From NCBI RefSeq assembly GCF_014697025.1, contig NZ_JACJRC010000022.1:26225-90224 (forward strand): a DNA stretch of 64,000 nt. Direction: 5' to 3'. This document shows positions 23,270-32,123 of this stretch, piece after piece (position 1 is the first letter of the stretch; each line of letters begins with the position of its first letter). The notes beneath the pieces were generated by a model. That model saw nothing but the letters and a program-made list of their open reading frames with translations, was not told where the DNA came from and ran no database searches. The DNA comes from Alkalinema sp. FACHB-956. Its GTDB lineage: Bacteria; Cyanobacteriota; Cyanobacteriia; Leptolyngbyales; Leptolyngbyaceae. The position numbers and the translations under genes are program-made.

Positions 23270-23317
23270 GACGCCCTGGGTTTGCAGTTTCAAGTCCTCT
23301 GCTTCTGATGTCTCACG

Positions 23318-23346
23318 AGCTGGAGTTTATGCGCTCCAGCTTTTTT
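23318..23346 (+). terminator. Intrinsic terminator of psaK
   Basis: AGCTGGAG (23318-23325), an 8-nt loop, CTCCAGCT (23334-23341), followed by T-rich sequence to 23346. It separates psaK from the sugar-transport operon that starts 68 bp later. Confidence 0.9.
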
Positions 23347-23413
23347 ATTGAAACTGCCAACTCTGCCCCATTCGTTGGTTGTTTGCAGAGCTGTTTCTAC
23401 GGCTATTTGCACC

Positions 23414-24718
23414 ATGAAACATTTTCAATTTCCCACGCGCCGCACATTTCTGAGTTGGGCCGCTCTGGGGCTGGGAGGGTTAACCCAAGCCTGCCAAGCC
23501 TCTCCTCGATCGACCTCCCAAAACGCCGCAACCGGGGCGATCGAACTCACCGTTATGATTGGGGCCCAGGAAATCCCCACCTGGAAGCCCGTGATTGATC
23601 AATGGGAAGCCCAGCAATCCCAAATTCGCATCAAAATTATTGAAGGCCCCACAGCGACCAACTTAGTGGAAGATCTCTACACCTCAGCCTTTTTGCTCGG
23701 GAAGTCGCCCTATGATTTGATTTTCATGGATATTGTTTGGGTGCCAAAATTTGCCGCTGCGGGATGGTTGCTGGATCTCACCGATCTGCTCTCAGCGGCT
23801 GATTTAGCCGATTTCCTCCCAGCCGATGTGGCGGGGGGACGCTATGCAGGGGGGCTGTATCGGCTGCCCGCCCGTACCGATGCAGGACTGTTGTTCTATC
23901 GTCAGGACTTACTCGCAGCGGCGGGCTATCAACCACCGGAAACCACGTTGGAACTGCTCAAAATTGCCCAAGACCTCCAAAAGCAACAAAAAGTGCGGTG
24001 GGGCTATCTCTGGCAAGGGAAACAGTACGAAGGATTACCGGCCATGTTTGTCGAAATTCTGGCGGGCCATGGGGGATTTTGGGTCGATTCGGAAACCCGC
24101 ACAGTGGGCCTCGATCGGCCCGAGGCGCTCAATGCCTTGCAATTTCTAGCAGAGACCCTCGCTGCAAAAATTTCACCACCTGGCGTCACGACTTACCAAG
24201 AAGAAGAAACCCGCCGCATGTTTCAAAATGGCGATGCCCTCTTCCTGCGGAACTGGCCCTACGTCTGGCCCTTGGCCAATGCCACCGACTCCCCAGTGCG
24301 CGGCAAAATTGCCTTGAAACCCATGGTGCACGCGCCGGGATTTGCCAGTGCTGGCTGCTTGGGTGGTTGGGGCTGGGGCATTGCCAAATCCACACGGCAT
24401 CCCGAAGCCGCATGGCAGGCGGTGCAACATTTATGCAGTTCCATAGCGCAAAAACAAATGACCCTAGCCTACGGTTATCTGCCGACCCGCCGATCGCTCT
24501 ACCAAGATCCGGAAATTTTGCAGAAATACCCGTTTTTCCCATCAATGCTGACGGTGTTGGAAGCAGCGGTATTGCGCCCCCCGATCGCCCAGTATGCCCA
24601 AGCTTCCGATATCCTCCAGCGCTACCTCAGTGCCGCTTTGAGCAAACGCCTGTCCCCGGAACAAGCCCTGCAAGCGGCAGCCACTGAAACGCGACGTTTG
24701 TTAGGAACCGGCCCATGA
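23414..24718 (+). CDS. Sugar ABC transporter substrate-binding protein (Tat/lipoprotein-type signal)
   Basis: A family 1 extracellular solute-binding protein of about 434 residues. The N-terminus has a twin-arginine motif (TRRTFLSW), a hydrophobic stretch (ALGLGGL) and Cys in LTQAC, which could be lipidated, suggesting export folded and anchoring outside the plasma membrane. YDLIFMDIVWVPKFAAAGWL and YRLPARTDAGLLFYRQDLL are typical of maltose/trehalose-type binding proteins. The C-terminal part (GGWGWGIAKSTRHPEAAWQA) fits as well. ATG 23414 is chosen because it gives a normal signal peptide; upstream codons back to 23348 do not. It overlaps the next gene by four bases (ATGA). The exact sugar is unknown. 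Confidence 0.88.
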   Translation: MKHFQFPTRRTFLSWAALGLGGLTQACQASPRSTSQNAATGAIELTVMIGAQEIPTWKPVIDQWEAQQSQIRIKIIEGPTATNLVEDLYTSAFLLGKSPYDLIFMDIVWVPKFAAAGWLLDLTDLLSAADLADFLPADVAGGRYAGGLYRLPARTDAGLLFYRQDLLAAAGYQPPETTLELLKIAQDLQKQQKVRWGYLWQGKQYEGLPAMFVEILAGHGGFWVDSETRTVGLDRPEALNALQFLAETLAAKISPPGVTTYQEEETRRMFQNGDALFLRNWPYVWPLANATDSPVRGKIALKPMVHAPGFASAGCLGGWGWGIAKSTRHPEAAWQAVQHLCSSIAQKQMTLAYGYLPTRRSLYQDPEILQKYPFFPSMLTVLEAAVLRPPIAQYAQASDILQRYLSAALSKRLSPEQALQAAATETRRLLGTGP

Positions 24719-25641
24719 GTGATTCTCGATCTGTGAACGATCGCACGATCCCAACGATCGTCCAACGGGAACGGCGTACCCATTGGCTATTGCTAGCTCC
24801 CGCCCTGCTACTGCTACTCTGCGTGTTTGCTTACCCGATTCTGCGGGCGGTCTGGCAAAGTTTGTTTATCCAGAATTTAGGCACAGAACTACAACCCCAA
24901 TTTTCTGGATTGGCAAACTATGGGCGAATGGCGGCGGATAGTCGATTTTGGCAAAGTTTGATGAATTCCGCTGGATTTACGATCGTCTCTGTGGCGATCG
25001 AATTAATTCTCGGTATGGGAGTCGCGCTGTTGTTAAATCAATCGTTTCGGGGTCGGGGCATTGTGCGGACGATCGCAATTTTGCCCTGGGCGTTGCCGAC
25101 CGCATTAATTGCCTTGGCTTGGACGTGGATTTTTAATGATCAGTTTGGCATTGTTAATGATTTACTAATGCGGATTGGGATGATACAACAGGGCATCAAT
25201 TGGCTGGGCGATCCCACCTTAGCGATGGTTGCGCTGATTGTGGCAGATGTTTGGAAAACGACACCGTTTATCAGCATTTTATTACTCGCCGGACTACAAG
25301 CAATTCCCACCGACCTTTACGAAGCCCACGCGATCGATGGCGCGAGCTCTTGGCAAAGCTTCTGGAAAATCACCTTACCGCTATTGATGCCGCAGATCAT
25401 CATTGCAGCCCTCTTTCGCTTTGCCCAAGCCTTTGGCATTTTCGACTTAGTTGCCGTCATGACAGGCGGTGGCCCTGGGGGGGCAACGGAAATGGTGTCA
25501 CTCTACGTTTACGCGACTATTATGCGTTACCTCGATTTTGGCTATGGTTCAGCGCTAGTCGTTGTGACTTTTCTCCTGTTAATGCTGACTGTTGCCGTGA
25601 TGACGCTACTCGTGAAAAAACTCCGCAAAAACTTGGCCTAG
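24715..25641 (+). CDS. Sugar ABC transporter permease, MalF/UgpA type
   Basis: A 308-residue inner-membrane protein with six predicted helices, the first at about 25-47 (LLLAPALLLLLCVFAYPILR). The EAA loop that docks on the ATPase is at about 203 (EAHAIDGASSWQSFWKITLP). FAQAFGIFDLVAVMTGGGPG near the C-terminus is the characteristic MalF-like segment. It is translationally coupled to the binding-protein gene (ATGA overlap) and followed 15 bp later by the second permease. Confidence 0.92.
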   Translation: MSDSRSVNDRTIPTIVQRERRTHWLLLAPALLLLLCVFAYPILRAVWQSLFIQNLGTELQPQFSGLANYGRMAADSRFWQSLMNSAGFTIVSVAIELILGMGVALLLNQSFRGRGIVRTIAILPWALPTALIALAWTWIFNDQFGIVNDLLMRIGMIQQGINWLGDPTLAMVALIVADVWKTTPFISILLLAGLQAIPTDLYEAHAIDGASSWQSFWKITLPLLMPQIIIAALFRFAQAFGIFDLVAVMTGGGPGGATEMVSLYVYATIMRYLDFGYGSALVVVTFLLLMLTVAVMTLLVKKLRKNLA

Positions 25642-25656
25642 AACTTTTGATTCACT

Positions 25657-26496
25657 ATGATCATTTCCCATCAATTTTCCAAAGTCCTTCGATCGATCGT
25701 CATTGCGATCGTCGTTCTGTTCTGTCTTGCCCCAATCCTTTGGCAAGTGCTAACTTCCTTTAAAACCAATACAGATATTGCAGCCATTCCCAACATATTT
25801 CTACCCCGACAATTCACCCTAGGCCACTATGAAGAACTCTTTGCCCGTCGTCCTGTTTGGAATTATTTACTGAACAGTACAGGGGTCGCGAGTATCTCCA
25901 CGCTTTTATCCCTGGGCTTGGGGGCACCTGCGGCCTATGTGCTAGCTCGGGCTAAGTTACCGGGAGAACGGCTGATTTTAGCAACTATTTTATTACTGAC
26001 GTTATTTCCATATATTCTTCTGTTTCTGGGATTATTGGAACTCGTGCAAAACTTTGGTTTAGGCAACCAATATCTTGCCCTGATCATCCCTTACACTGCC
26101 ATTAATCTGCCCCTAACGATTCTGGTATTGCGGAGTTTTTTCCAGCAGTTACCGATCGAACTTGAAGATGCGGCGCGAATCGATGGTTACAGTACCCTTG
26201 CCATGCTGGTTCAGATTGTCCTCCCGATGACGGTGCCTGCGCTGGTGACAACGGGGATTCTAGCGTTTATTTTTGCTTGGAATGAGTTTATTTTTGCCTT
26301 GACCTTTATCACCCAAGAATCCATGAAAACCATTCCCGTTGCGGCCTCCCAGCTAGGTGGAGCCTCGGTGTTTGAAATTCCCTACGGCCCGATCGCGGCA
26401 GCCACCGTCCTGGGAACATTGCCGTTAGTGGGATTAGTGTTGGCGTTTCAACGACGAATTATTAGTGGGTTAACCGCTGGTGCAGTCAAGGGATAA
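25657..26496 (+). CDS. Sugar ABC transporter permease, MalG/UgpE type
   Basis: A 279-residue permease with six helices. The segment LAPILWQVLTSFKTNTDIAA and the EAA loop EDAARIDGYSTLAMLVQIVL (from about 169) are diagnostic of the MalG half. FIFAWNEFIFALTFI is the conserved penultimate segment. With the preceding permease it forms the heterodimeric transmembrane channel of a CUT1 carbohydrate importer. Confidence 0.93.
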   Translation: MIISHQFSKVLRSIVIAIVVLFCLAPILWQVLTSFKTNTDIAAIPNIFLPRQFTLGHYEELFARRPVWNYLLNSTGVASISTLLSLGLGAPAAYVLARAKLPGERLILATILLLTLFPYILLFLGLLELVQNFGLGNQYLALIIPYTAINLPLTILVLRSFFQQLPIELEDAARIDGYSTLAMLVQIVLPMTVPALVTTGILAFIFAWNEFIFALTFITQESMKTIPVAASQLGGASVFEIPYGPIAAATVLGTLPLVGLVLAFQRRIISGLTAGAVKG

Positions 26497-26603
26497 GTCA
26501 ATGATCAGAAGATTGTCGATTTAACATAGAGCATTTTTAACATCGAGCATTGTAGAAACTGCAAAGATTAGCCATCGCTCAAGAGATTGCTGGAGGTTCA
26601 TCC

Positions 26604-27716
26604 ATGACAGCCCTAGAATTACAAAATCTGCGAAAGACTTATAGCACAACGGTCATTCCTGTACAGCAAATTAATCTAACGGTACAGGAAGGAGAATTTT
26701 TAACACTGTTGGGGCCTTCAGGCTGCGGTAAGTCTACGATTTTGCGTTTAATTGCGGGCTTGGAACAGCCTACCCAAGGCAAAATTCTGATTAATGGCCA
26801 AGATGTCACTGCGCTCAGTCCGGGCGATCGCAATATCGCCATGGTGTTTCAAAGTTATGCCCTCTATCCCCACATGACTGTGCGCGATAACATCGCCTCT
26901 GGCCTGAAACTGCGCAAAGTTCCTGCGGGTGAAATCCAGCGACGGATTCAAGAGGTTGCCCTCTTTCTGGGGTTGGAAGCGCTCATGGATCGCAAACCGG
27001 GTCAACTCTCCGGCGGGCAGCGCCAACGGGTAGCTGTGGCACGGGCATTGGTACGTCAACCCGCAGTCTTTTTGCTGGATGAACCGTTGAGTAATTTGGA
27101 TGCGCTACTGCGGGAACAGGTGCGGGCAGAACTGAAGCAACTGTTTGCAGCCCAATCTGCCCCCGTAGTCTATGTCACCCACGACCAAACGGAAGCCATG
27201 ACGCTCTCCACCCGAGTTGCAGTTCTGTACGACGGCGAGTTGCAACAACTGAATACACCGCAACAGATTTACGCCCATCCCGCCAATCAGTTTGTCGCAG
27301 GATTTATTGGCAGTCCGCAAATGAATTTTTGGACGCTACCCTGTAGCGATCGCACCGTTAGTCTAGGCCCTTTGCACATTCCCTTACCGTCCCAGGTGCC
27401 GAACTCCAATGCTGTCGTGTTGGGAATTCGACCTGAACAGGTGGGACTCGCCTTGGAAAACAACGATCGCTGTCTTACAGGGCGCGTTCAACTCGTCGAG
27501 CATCTGGGCATGTCATGGTTAGTCACAGTTGCAATTCCGGCATCAGATCCAGCTATAGACAATCAACCGTTGACAATACGGGCCGTTTTACCCGCCGATC
27601 GTAGTTATTCTGTGGGTGATGAAATTTCTCTGCAATGTCCGATCGAGCATCTCCATTGGTTTGATGTCACGAGTGGTCGAGCCTTTGAGTCCGATCGAAC
27701 TGCGTCGAGGCTTTAA
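26604..27716 (+). CDS. Sugar ABC transporter ATP-binding protein, MalK/UgpC type
   Basis: A 370-residue ATPase with Walker A GPSGCGKST (about 37-45), Q-loop (MVFQSYALYPHMTVRDN), signature LSGGQRQRVAVARAL, Walker B VFLLDEPLSNLD and H-loop VYVTHDQTEA. The C-terminal 130 residues form the TOBE/regulatory domain (VVLGIRPEQVGL) found in CUT1 ATPases. It lies 107 bp after the second permease and completes the operon. In cyanobacteria such importers take up compatible solutes or disaccharides (glucosylglycerol, sucrose, trehalose, maltose); sequence alone does not say which. Confidence 0.93.
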   Translation: MTALELQNLRKTYSTTVIPVQQINLTVQEGEFLTLLGPSGCGKSTILRLIAGLEQPTQGKILINGQDVTALSPGDRNIAMVFQSYALYPHMTVRDNIASGLKLRKVPAGEIQRRIQEVALFLGLEALMDRKPGQLSGGQRQRVAVARALVRQPAVFLLDEPLSNLDALLREQVRAELKQLFAAQSAPVVYVTHDQTEAMTLSTRVAVLYDGELQQLNTPQQIYAHPANQFVAGFIGSPQMNFWTLPCSDRTVSLGPLHIPLPSQVPNSNAVVLGIRPEQVGLALENNDRCLTGRVQLVEHLGMSWLVTVAIPASDPAIDNQPLTIRAVLPADRSYSVGDEISLQCPIEHLHWFDVTSGRAFESDRTASRL

Positions 27717-28096
27717 ATAACCGCTAAGGACAATTTGGAAAGCGGCATGTATTTTAGCGTCATCTATCTCCCAAATCGCTACACTGACGATCATTCAATC
27801 AATCATTCAGCCCAATTATCAGCACCTCTTCCAGGGTGATGTGGAGAACTTGCTTCCATTGCTGACGACCTGTTCATAGATTGCTCACGAACTGTTCATA
27901 GAGCGCATCTTCAAATTGCTCGATCTTCTAAACTGATCGATAAATGGTTCATCAATAGCGCTATAGTCATGGGGCGACCGTTCTACCTTTTTGCCCATGG
28001 TTTACCGTTAGATTGACCGTTAATGGCTGTCCCACGGATGATTAATGGAGCTAATGCCTCGCTATCTACCGCCTTGCTGTCCCATTCTGTGTTCCT
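27717..28096. other. Intergenic region with a spaced direct repeat
   Basis: No gene supported. CTGTTCATAGA occurs at 27870-27880 and again at 27892-27902, 22 bp apart (about two helical turns). ACCGTTA is also repeated at 28003 and 28016. Either pair could be a protein-binding site for the next gene, but nothing proves it. Confidence 0.4.
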
Positions 28097-28792
28097 ATGA
28101 CTAAATTTCAGCCCTACGGATTATCTTCCAAGCAAGCTCAGCAAGATACCAAAATGGACATCGATCGCATGCGGGAAGTCGTCATCCTGCTGGAGCATTT
28201 GGCAAAACAGGAAGAAAATACCCTACGGATGATTTTAGATCGTTTGTATGATGTTGGTTCTACCCATCTGATCAATCAAAAACTGCCGCAACCTTGGCTG
28301 AATAAATTTTCTAGATCGATCGCTGGCATGTCCAAACCTGTTTTTCGGACATTTGCAGTGCGGTGGTTTCACAAAAATTGTCCTCAAATGATTGCTGATT
28401 GGCTATACACGGTAGCCACTTTTCAAACCCAGCGTACTCGCCGTCAGAACCAAACCGATTCCGATTCAGGGCAAAAGACCATGCAAGAGGCTGTCATCTT
28501 GACAGCGGCTCCTACACCCGTTTTACCCGCCGCCACCCCAAGTTTGCAACCGGCTGATTCGGGTGAAGTGCCTGCCACGATCGTGGTGCTCAATCAACTA
28601 CAAGCCTCACAGCAGGAAATTCAATTTCTCAGAACTCGGATTAAGTGGATGACGGGCGTTGTGGTTGGATTAACGATCGCCGTTGGGAGCCTCACCGTGA
28701 GTCTGACAAGACCCCTGCAATGGGTTCCTACCACGAATAGTGCACCGCCTGCTCAACAGGGTTCAGCGTCTACGATCGGTCAAATGCCCTAA
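28097..28792 (+). CDS. Hypothetical protein with C-terminal membrane helix
   Basis: A 231-residue protein that I do not recognise. The first about 110 residues are probably helical (MDIDRMREVVILLEHLAKQE ... PVFRTFAVRWFHKNCPQMIADWLYTVATF). A Pro/Ala/Thr-rich linker follows (about 135-165), then a short heptad-like stretch (ASQQEIQFLRTRIKW). One membrane helix at about 194-213 (MTGVVVGLTIAVGSLTVSL) precedes a short outer tail rich in Pro/Ser/Gln. The layout suggests a cytoplasmic domain anchored by a C-terminal helix. It lies 300 bp before a sensor kinase in the same direction; no functional link is evident. Confidence 0.65.
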   Translation: MTKFQPYGLSSKQAQQDTKMDIDRMREVVILLEHLAKQEENTLRMILDRLYDVGSTHLINQKLPQPWLNKFSRSIAGMSKPVFRTFAVRWFHKNCPQMIADWLYTVATFQTQRTRRQNQTDSDSGQKTMQEAVILTAAPTPVLPAATPSLQPADSGEVPATIVVLNQLQASQQEIQFLRTRIKWMTGVVVGLTIAVGSLTVSLTRPLQWVPTTNSAPPAQQGSASTIGQMP

Positions 28793-29094
28793 CCCGCAAT
28801 AGGTCAGTAGCTCCATGGGGGAACGCAGTGACGATGTAGGACGTTGGGAGTCTGGAACGTTGGGGCTCTAGGACTTGACAGATAGCCTCACTAGTTCAGC
28901 CCCCACTGGTTCAGCAAGTCTGCCAGCCAACTGGCCCTGCAATCGCCAAGCGAGAAATAAACAGGCTCAAGGAATAACCGGACTAATAATTATAAGAAAA
29001 TTGTTAATTCTTGTAGATAATCTAGCAAAGAGTTGATTGAGGATGGGAATGCTATGGATCTAGAGTCATCCCAATCAGCGACAAGCGGTAAGAC
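28793..29094. other. Intergenic region upstream of the multi-GAF kinase
   Basis: About 300 bp. The last 120 bp are AT-rich (AATAATTATAAGAAAATTG, then TAGATAATC), which may contain the kinase promoter (GATAAT as -10), but no good -35 was found. No gene seen. Confidence 0.4.
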
Positions 29095-31848
29095 ATGGTT
29101 ATCTCGATCTCGGCAAATCCTAGCGTTTCTCTACATTTAGGCAATTTACTGCACCGAATTAACCACCAGATTCGGAAATCCATGGATCTGGTCACCATTC
29201 TGGATGCAACTGCCACAGAGTTACAAAGATTCTTGGAGATCGATCGCCTCAAAATTTACCAATTCCATGGCGATGGCAGTGGCAAAGTCGTGGCGGAAGC
29301 CCTGGGAGCAGAACAGCGCTTACCGACTCTGTACGGCTTAAACTTTCCAGCGGATGATATTCCACCCGAGATTCGCCAGCTTTTTATCGCAGCCAAAGTA
29401 AGAACGGTGGTCGATGTTTCATCCCGCGAAATTGGGCAAAGCTGCCTGCGCGATCCACAAACCGGGGAACTGCAAGCAGAAGATTGGCACTTTCGCCCCT
29501 TGGATCCGTGTCATGCAGAATATTTAACCGCCATGGGCGTGAAGTCTTCCCTGGTGGCTCCGATTCTGCATCAGGATCACCTCTGGGGTCTGATTGTCGC
29601 TCACCATGCTGACCCAAAACGGCTGGCCACAGAGCAGATTGAAGGGGTGCAACTGGTGGTTGACCAAGTGTCGATCGCGATCGCCCAAGCCACCTTAGTG
29701 CAACAAGCCCAGGAAAAAGCCTCGCGGGAATCGGCGCTCCGACGCATTACGAACTTTCTCTATTCCTCTACCCAGATTGAACTTCAAGCAGCCCTCGAGG
29801 AAACCATTAAGGCCTTTCAGGGAACTGGCGGACGTTTATTTATTCGACCTGGCGTGTTGACGCAGGCGTCAGATCTGGCTTCGACCCATCAGGTCATGGA
29901 AGCCATGGTCTACACTTGGGGCTTACAACCCGATCAACAATTCTCTCCCCTCTCCAATATGGAGGAATGCCATGGGCTACAACAACACTTCGCGACGGGC
30001 GAGGGGCTAGCTTGGGCAATCAATGACATCTTTCAAGTTCCTGTACTGCGAACGATTCAGCCCCTATTCCATACCACCTCCATTCGTAGTTTGTTGATTA
30101 TTCCCTTAATTGCAAGACAACGGCTGCTTGGGTACTTAACCGTTTTTCGCAATAGCTTTGAAACCGAAACTCTGTGGGCCGGAGAATTTAATCCCGATCA
30201 GCGACAATTCTATCCCCGTCAGTCCTTTGAAATTTGGCGACAGTCTCGCACCAATCAAGTGCACTCCTGGACAGACAGTGATGTAGAACTATCACAAGTG
30301 ATTGGCAATCAATTTTCCGCTGCGATCGAACAATATGAACTCTACCAAAAGCTACAAATCCTCAACGCAAGCCTTGAACAGCAGGTAGAACTTCGCACCG
30401 CTGAATTGCAAGAAACGACGGATGATTTACAACAGGTAACGGATCAACAACACATTCTTTTTGAAGTGGTGACTCGCATTCGTGAGTCACTGGATTTGCA
30501 AACGATGTTCCAAACCACGACTCAAGAAATCTGTCAGGCATTGCAAGCCGAACGTGTTGCCCTTTACCAGTTTCATCCAGACTGGAGTGGTCGTTTTGTG
30601 GGGGAATATGTTGTATCCGGTTGGAGAAAGTTAGTCGAACAAGACTCCGGCATCACGATCGAAGATACCTATCTCCAAGAAACCCAAGGAGGACGATATC
30701 GGAATCACGAATTTTGGGTTGTTAACAATGTTCAGCAGGTTGGGCTTGCCGACTGTCATATAGAGCTATTACAGCATTTCCAGGCTCAGTCCTTTGTCAT
30801 TGTCCCAATTTTTATGGGACAAGATTTGTGGGGACTGCTGGGTGCCTATCAAAACTCGCAGCCTCGTGAATGGGAAGAGTCGGAAGTCAAATTTCTCGTT
30901 CAAATTGCAGCCCATCTAGGAGTGGCCATTCAGCAAGCAAGTCTTTTGACACAGACACAACAGCAAGCAACGGAATTAGAAAATGCCTTAGCAGAACTCA
31001 AGCAGACCCAAACCCAACTGATCCAAACCGAAAAGATGTCTAGTTTAGGGCAGTTAGTGGCGGGGGTGGCCCATGAAATCAATAATCCGGTGAATTTTAT
31101 CCATGGCAATATTCGTCATGTGAGCGATTATGCAGACGATCTGCTCAATTTGTTGAAACTCTATCAACAGGAGCATCCCATTGCCAGCGATCGGATTCAG
31201 GATTGTCTTCAGTCTGTGGATTTAGATTTCCTCGTGGAGGATTTACCCAAGACCTTAAATTCCATGAAGATTGGGACAGAACGGATTCGACAAATTGTCT
31301 TGGCTCTACGCAATTTCTCACGGCTGGATCAAGCGGAAATTAAACCCGTAGATCTCCATGAAGGGTTAGAGAGTACGCTGATGATGGTGCAACATCGTCT
31401 TAAAGGCCAGTGTGATCATCTCCCTATCCAAATCGTGAAGTCCTATGGGGGCTTACCTGAGGTGGAATGCTGCGCAGGGGCCATCAATCAGGTCTTTATG
31501 CACCTGTTGAGCAATGCGATCGAGGCGATCGAGGAAAAAAGGCGGCATCTGTCGTTAGAAGAACGGGCCTTGTATTTGAGTACGATTGAAATTCGGACAG
31601 AAGTTGTGAATGACGATCGCGTCGCCATTCATATTGCTGATAATGGGCAGGGAATTGCTAAGGAAATTCAACAATTGATTTTCGATCCCTTCTTTACGAC
31701 CCGTCCCGTTGGCCAAGGCACAGGTTTAGGGCTCTCCATCAGCTACCAGGTCATTACAGAACAACATGCAGGGAGTGTGACTTATACATCGGATTGGGAA
31801 CGGGGCAGCGAGTTTACGATCGAATTACCCATTACCTTCCATGGGTAG
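29095..31848 (+). CDS. Phytochrome/cyanobacteriochrome-like multi-GAF histidine kinase
   Basis: A soluble sensor kinase of 917 residues. GAF1 (about 30-200) has phytochrome-like FPADDIPPEIRQLF and a Cys139-His140 pair in DPCHAEYLTAMGVKSSL, followed by LWGLIVAHH; this is where phytochromes and cyanobacteriochromes attach bilin. GAF2 (about 220-415) is more divergent. A coiled coil (415-450) leads to GAF3 (about 465-615), which also has a Cys554-His555 pair in LADCHIELLQHF and LWGLLGAYQ...REW, like red/green cyanobacteriochromes. A second coiled coil precedes HisKA with phospho-acceptor His660 (GVAHEINNPVNF) and an HATPase domain (DNGQGIA, FFTTRPVGQGTGLGLSISY). No receiver domain and no partner regulator are adjacent. 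Kinase activity is confident; bilin binding is inferred from the Cys-His pairs. Confidence 0.88.
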   Translation: MVISISANPSVSLHLGNLLHRINHQIRKSMDLVTILDATATELQRFLEIDRLKIYQFHGDGSGKVVAEALGAEQRLPTLYGLNFPADDIPPEIRQLFIAAKVRTVVDVSSREIGQSCLRDPQTGELQAEDWHFRPLDPCHAEYLTAMGVKSSLVAPILHQDHLWGLIVAHHADPKRLATEQIEGVQLVVDQVSIAIAQATLVQQAQEKASRESALRRITNFLYSSTQIELQAALEETIKAFQGTGGRLFIRPGVLTQASDLASTHQVMEAMVYTWGLQPDQQFSPLSNMEECHGLQQHFATGEGLAWAINDIFQVPVLRTIQPLFHTTSIRSLLIIPLIARQRLLGYLTVFRNSFETETLWAGEFNPDQRQFYPRQSFEIWRQSRTNQVHSWTDSDVELSQVIGNQFSAAIEQYELYQKLQILNASLEQQVELRTAELQETTDDLQQVTDQQHILFEVVTRIRESLDLQTMFQTTTQEICQALQAERVALYQFHPDWSGRFVGEYVVSGWRKLVEQDSGITIEDTYLQETQGGRYRNHEFWVVNNVQQVGLADCHIELLQHFQAQSFVIVPIFMGQDLWGLLGAYQNSQPREWEESEVKFLVQIAAHLGVAIQQASLLTQTQQQATELENALAELKQTQTQLIQTEKMSSLGQLVAGVAHEINNPVNFIHGNIRHVSDYADDLLNLLKLYQQEHPIASDRIQDCLQSVDLDFLVEDLPKTLNSMKIGTERIRQIVLALRNFSRLDQAEIKPVDLHEGLESTLMMVQHRLKGQCDHLPIQIVKSYGGLPEVECCAGAINQVFMHLLSNAIEAIEEKRRHLSLEERALYLSTIEIRTEVVNDDRVAIHIADNGQGIAKEIQQLIFDPFFTTRPVGQGTGLGLSISYQVITEQHAGSVTYTSDWERGSEFTIELPITFHG

Positions 31849-32123
31849 GTCAACCCGATGGAGACAACGTAGTAATCTCGATAGAGACAACTCAATACAG
31901 TCAACTTCAAATACAACCCATTCCAGCAATGAGCCTACAATTAACGCATCGCTGGAATGGGTTTATCGATTCAGGGGACTCTACTCCCCCGCCCCCCGAA
32001 AGTGAATTCTCCGTCCAAGGACAGGGGATTTGTGAGGGACATTTTTGTGAGGGATATATTTGTGAGGGACATTTTTGTTTATTGAACTCACGTGATATTC
32101 ACAACTGGGTCGCCACCTTCGTT
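31849..32123. other. Intergenic region with 15-bp tandem repeat
   Basis: Three 15-bp units (32028-32072) of the form ATTTGTGAGGGACAT / TTTTGTGAGGGATAT. The genes on either side converge here. A chance frame reads CEGHF/CEGYI across the repeat but overlaps both genes. Confidence 0.6.
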
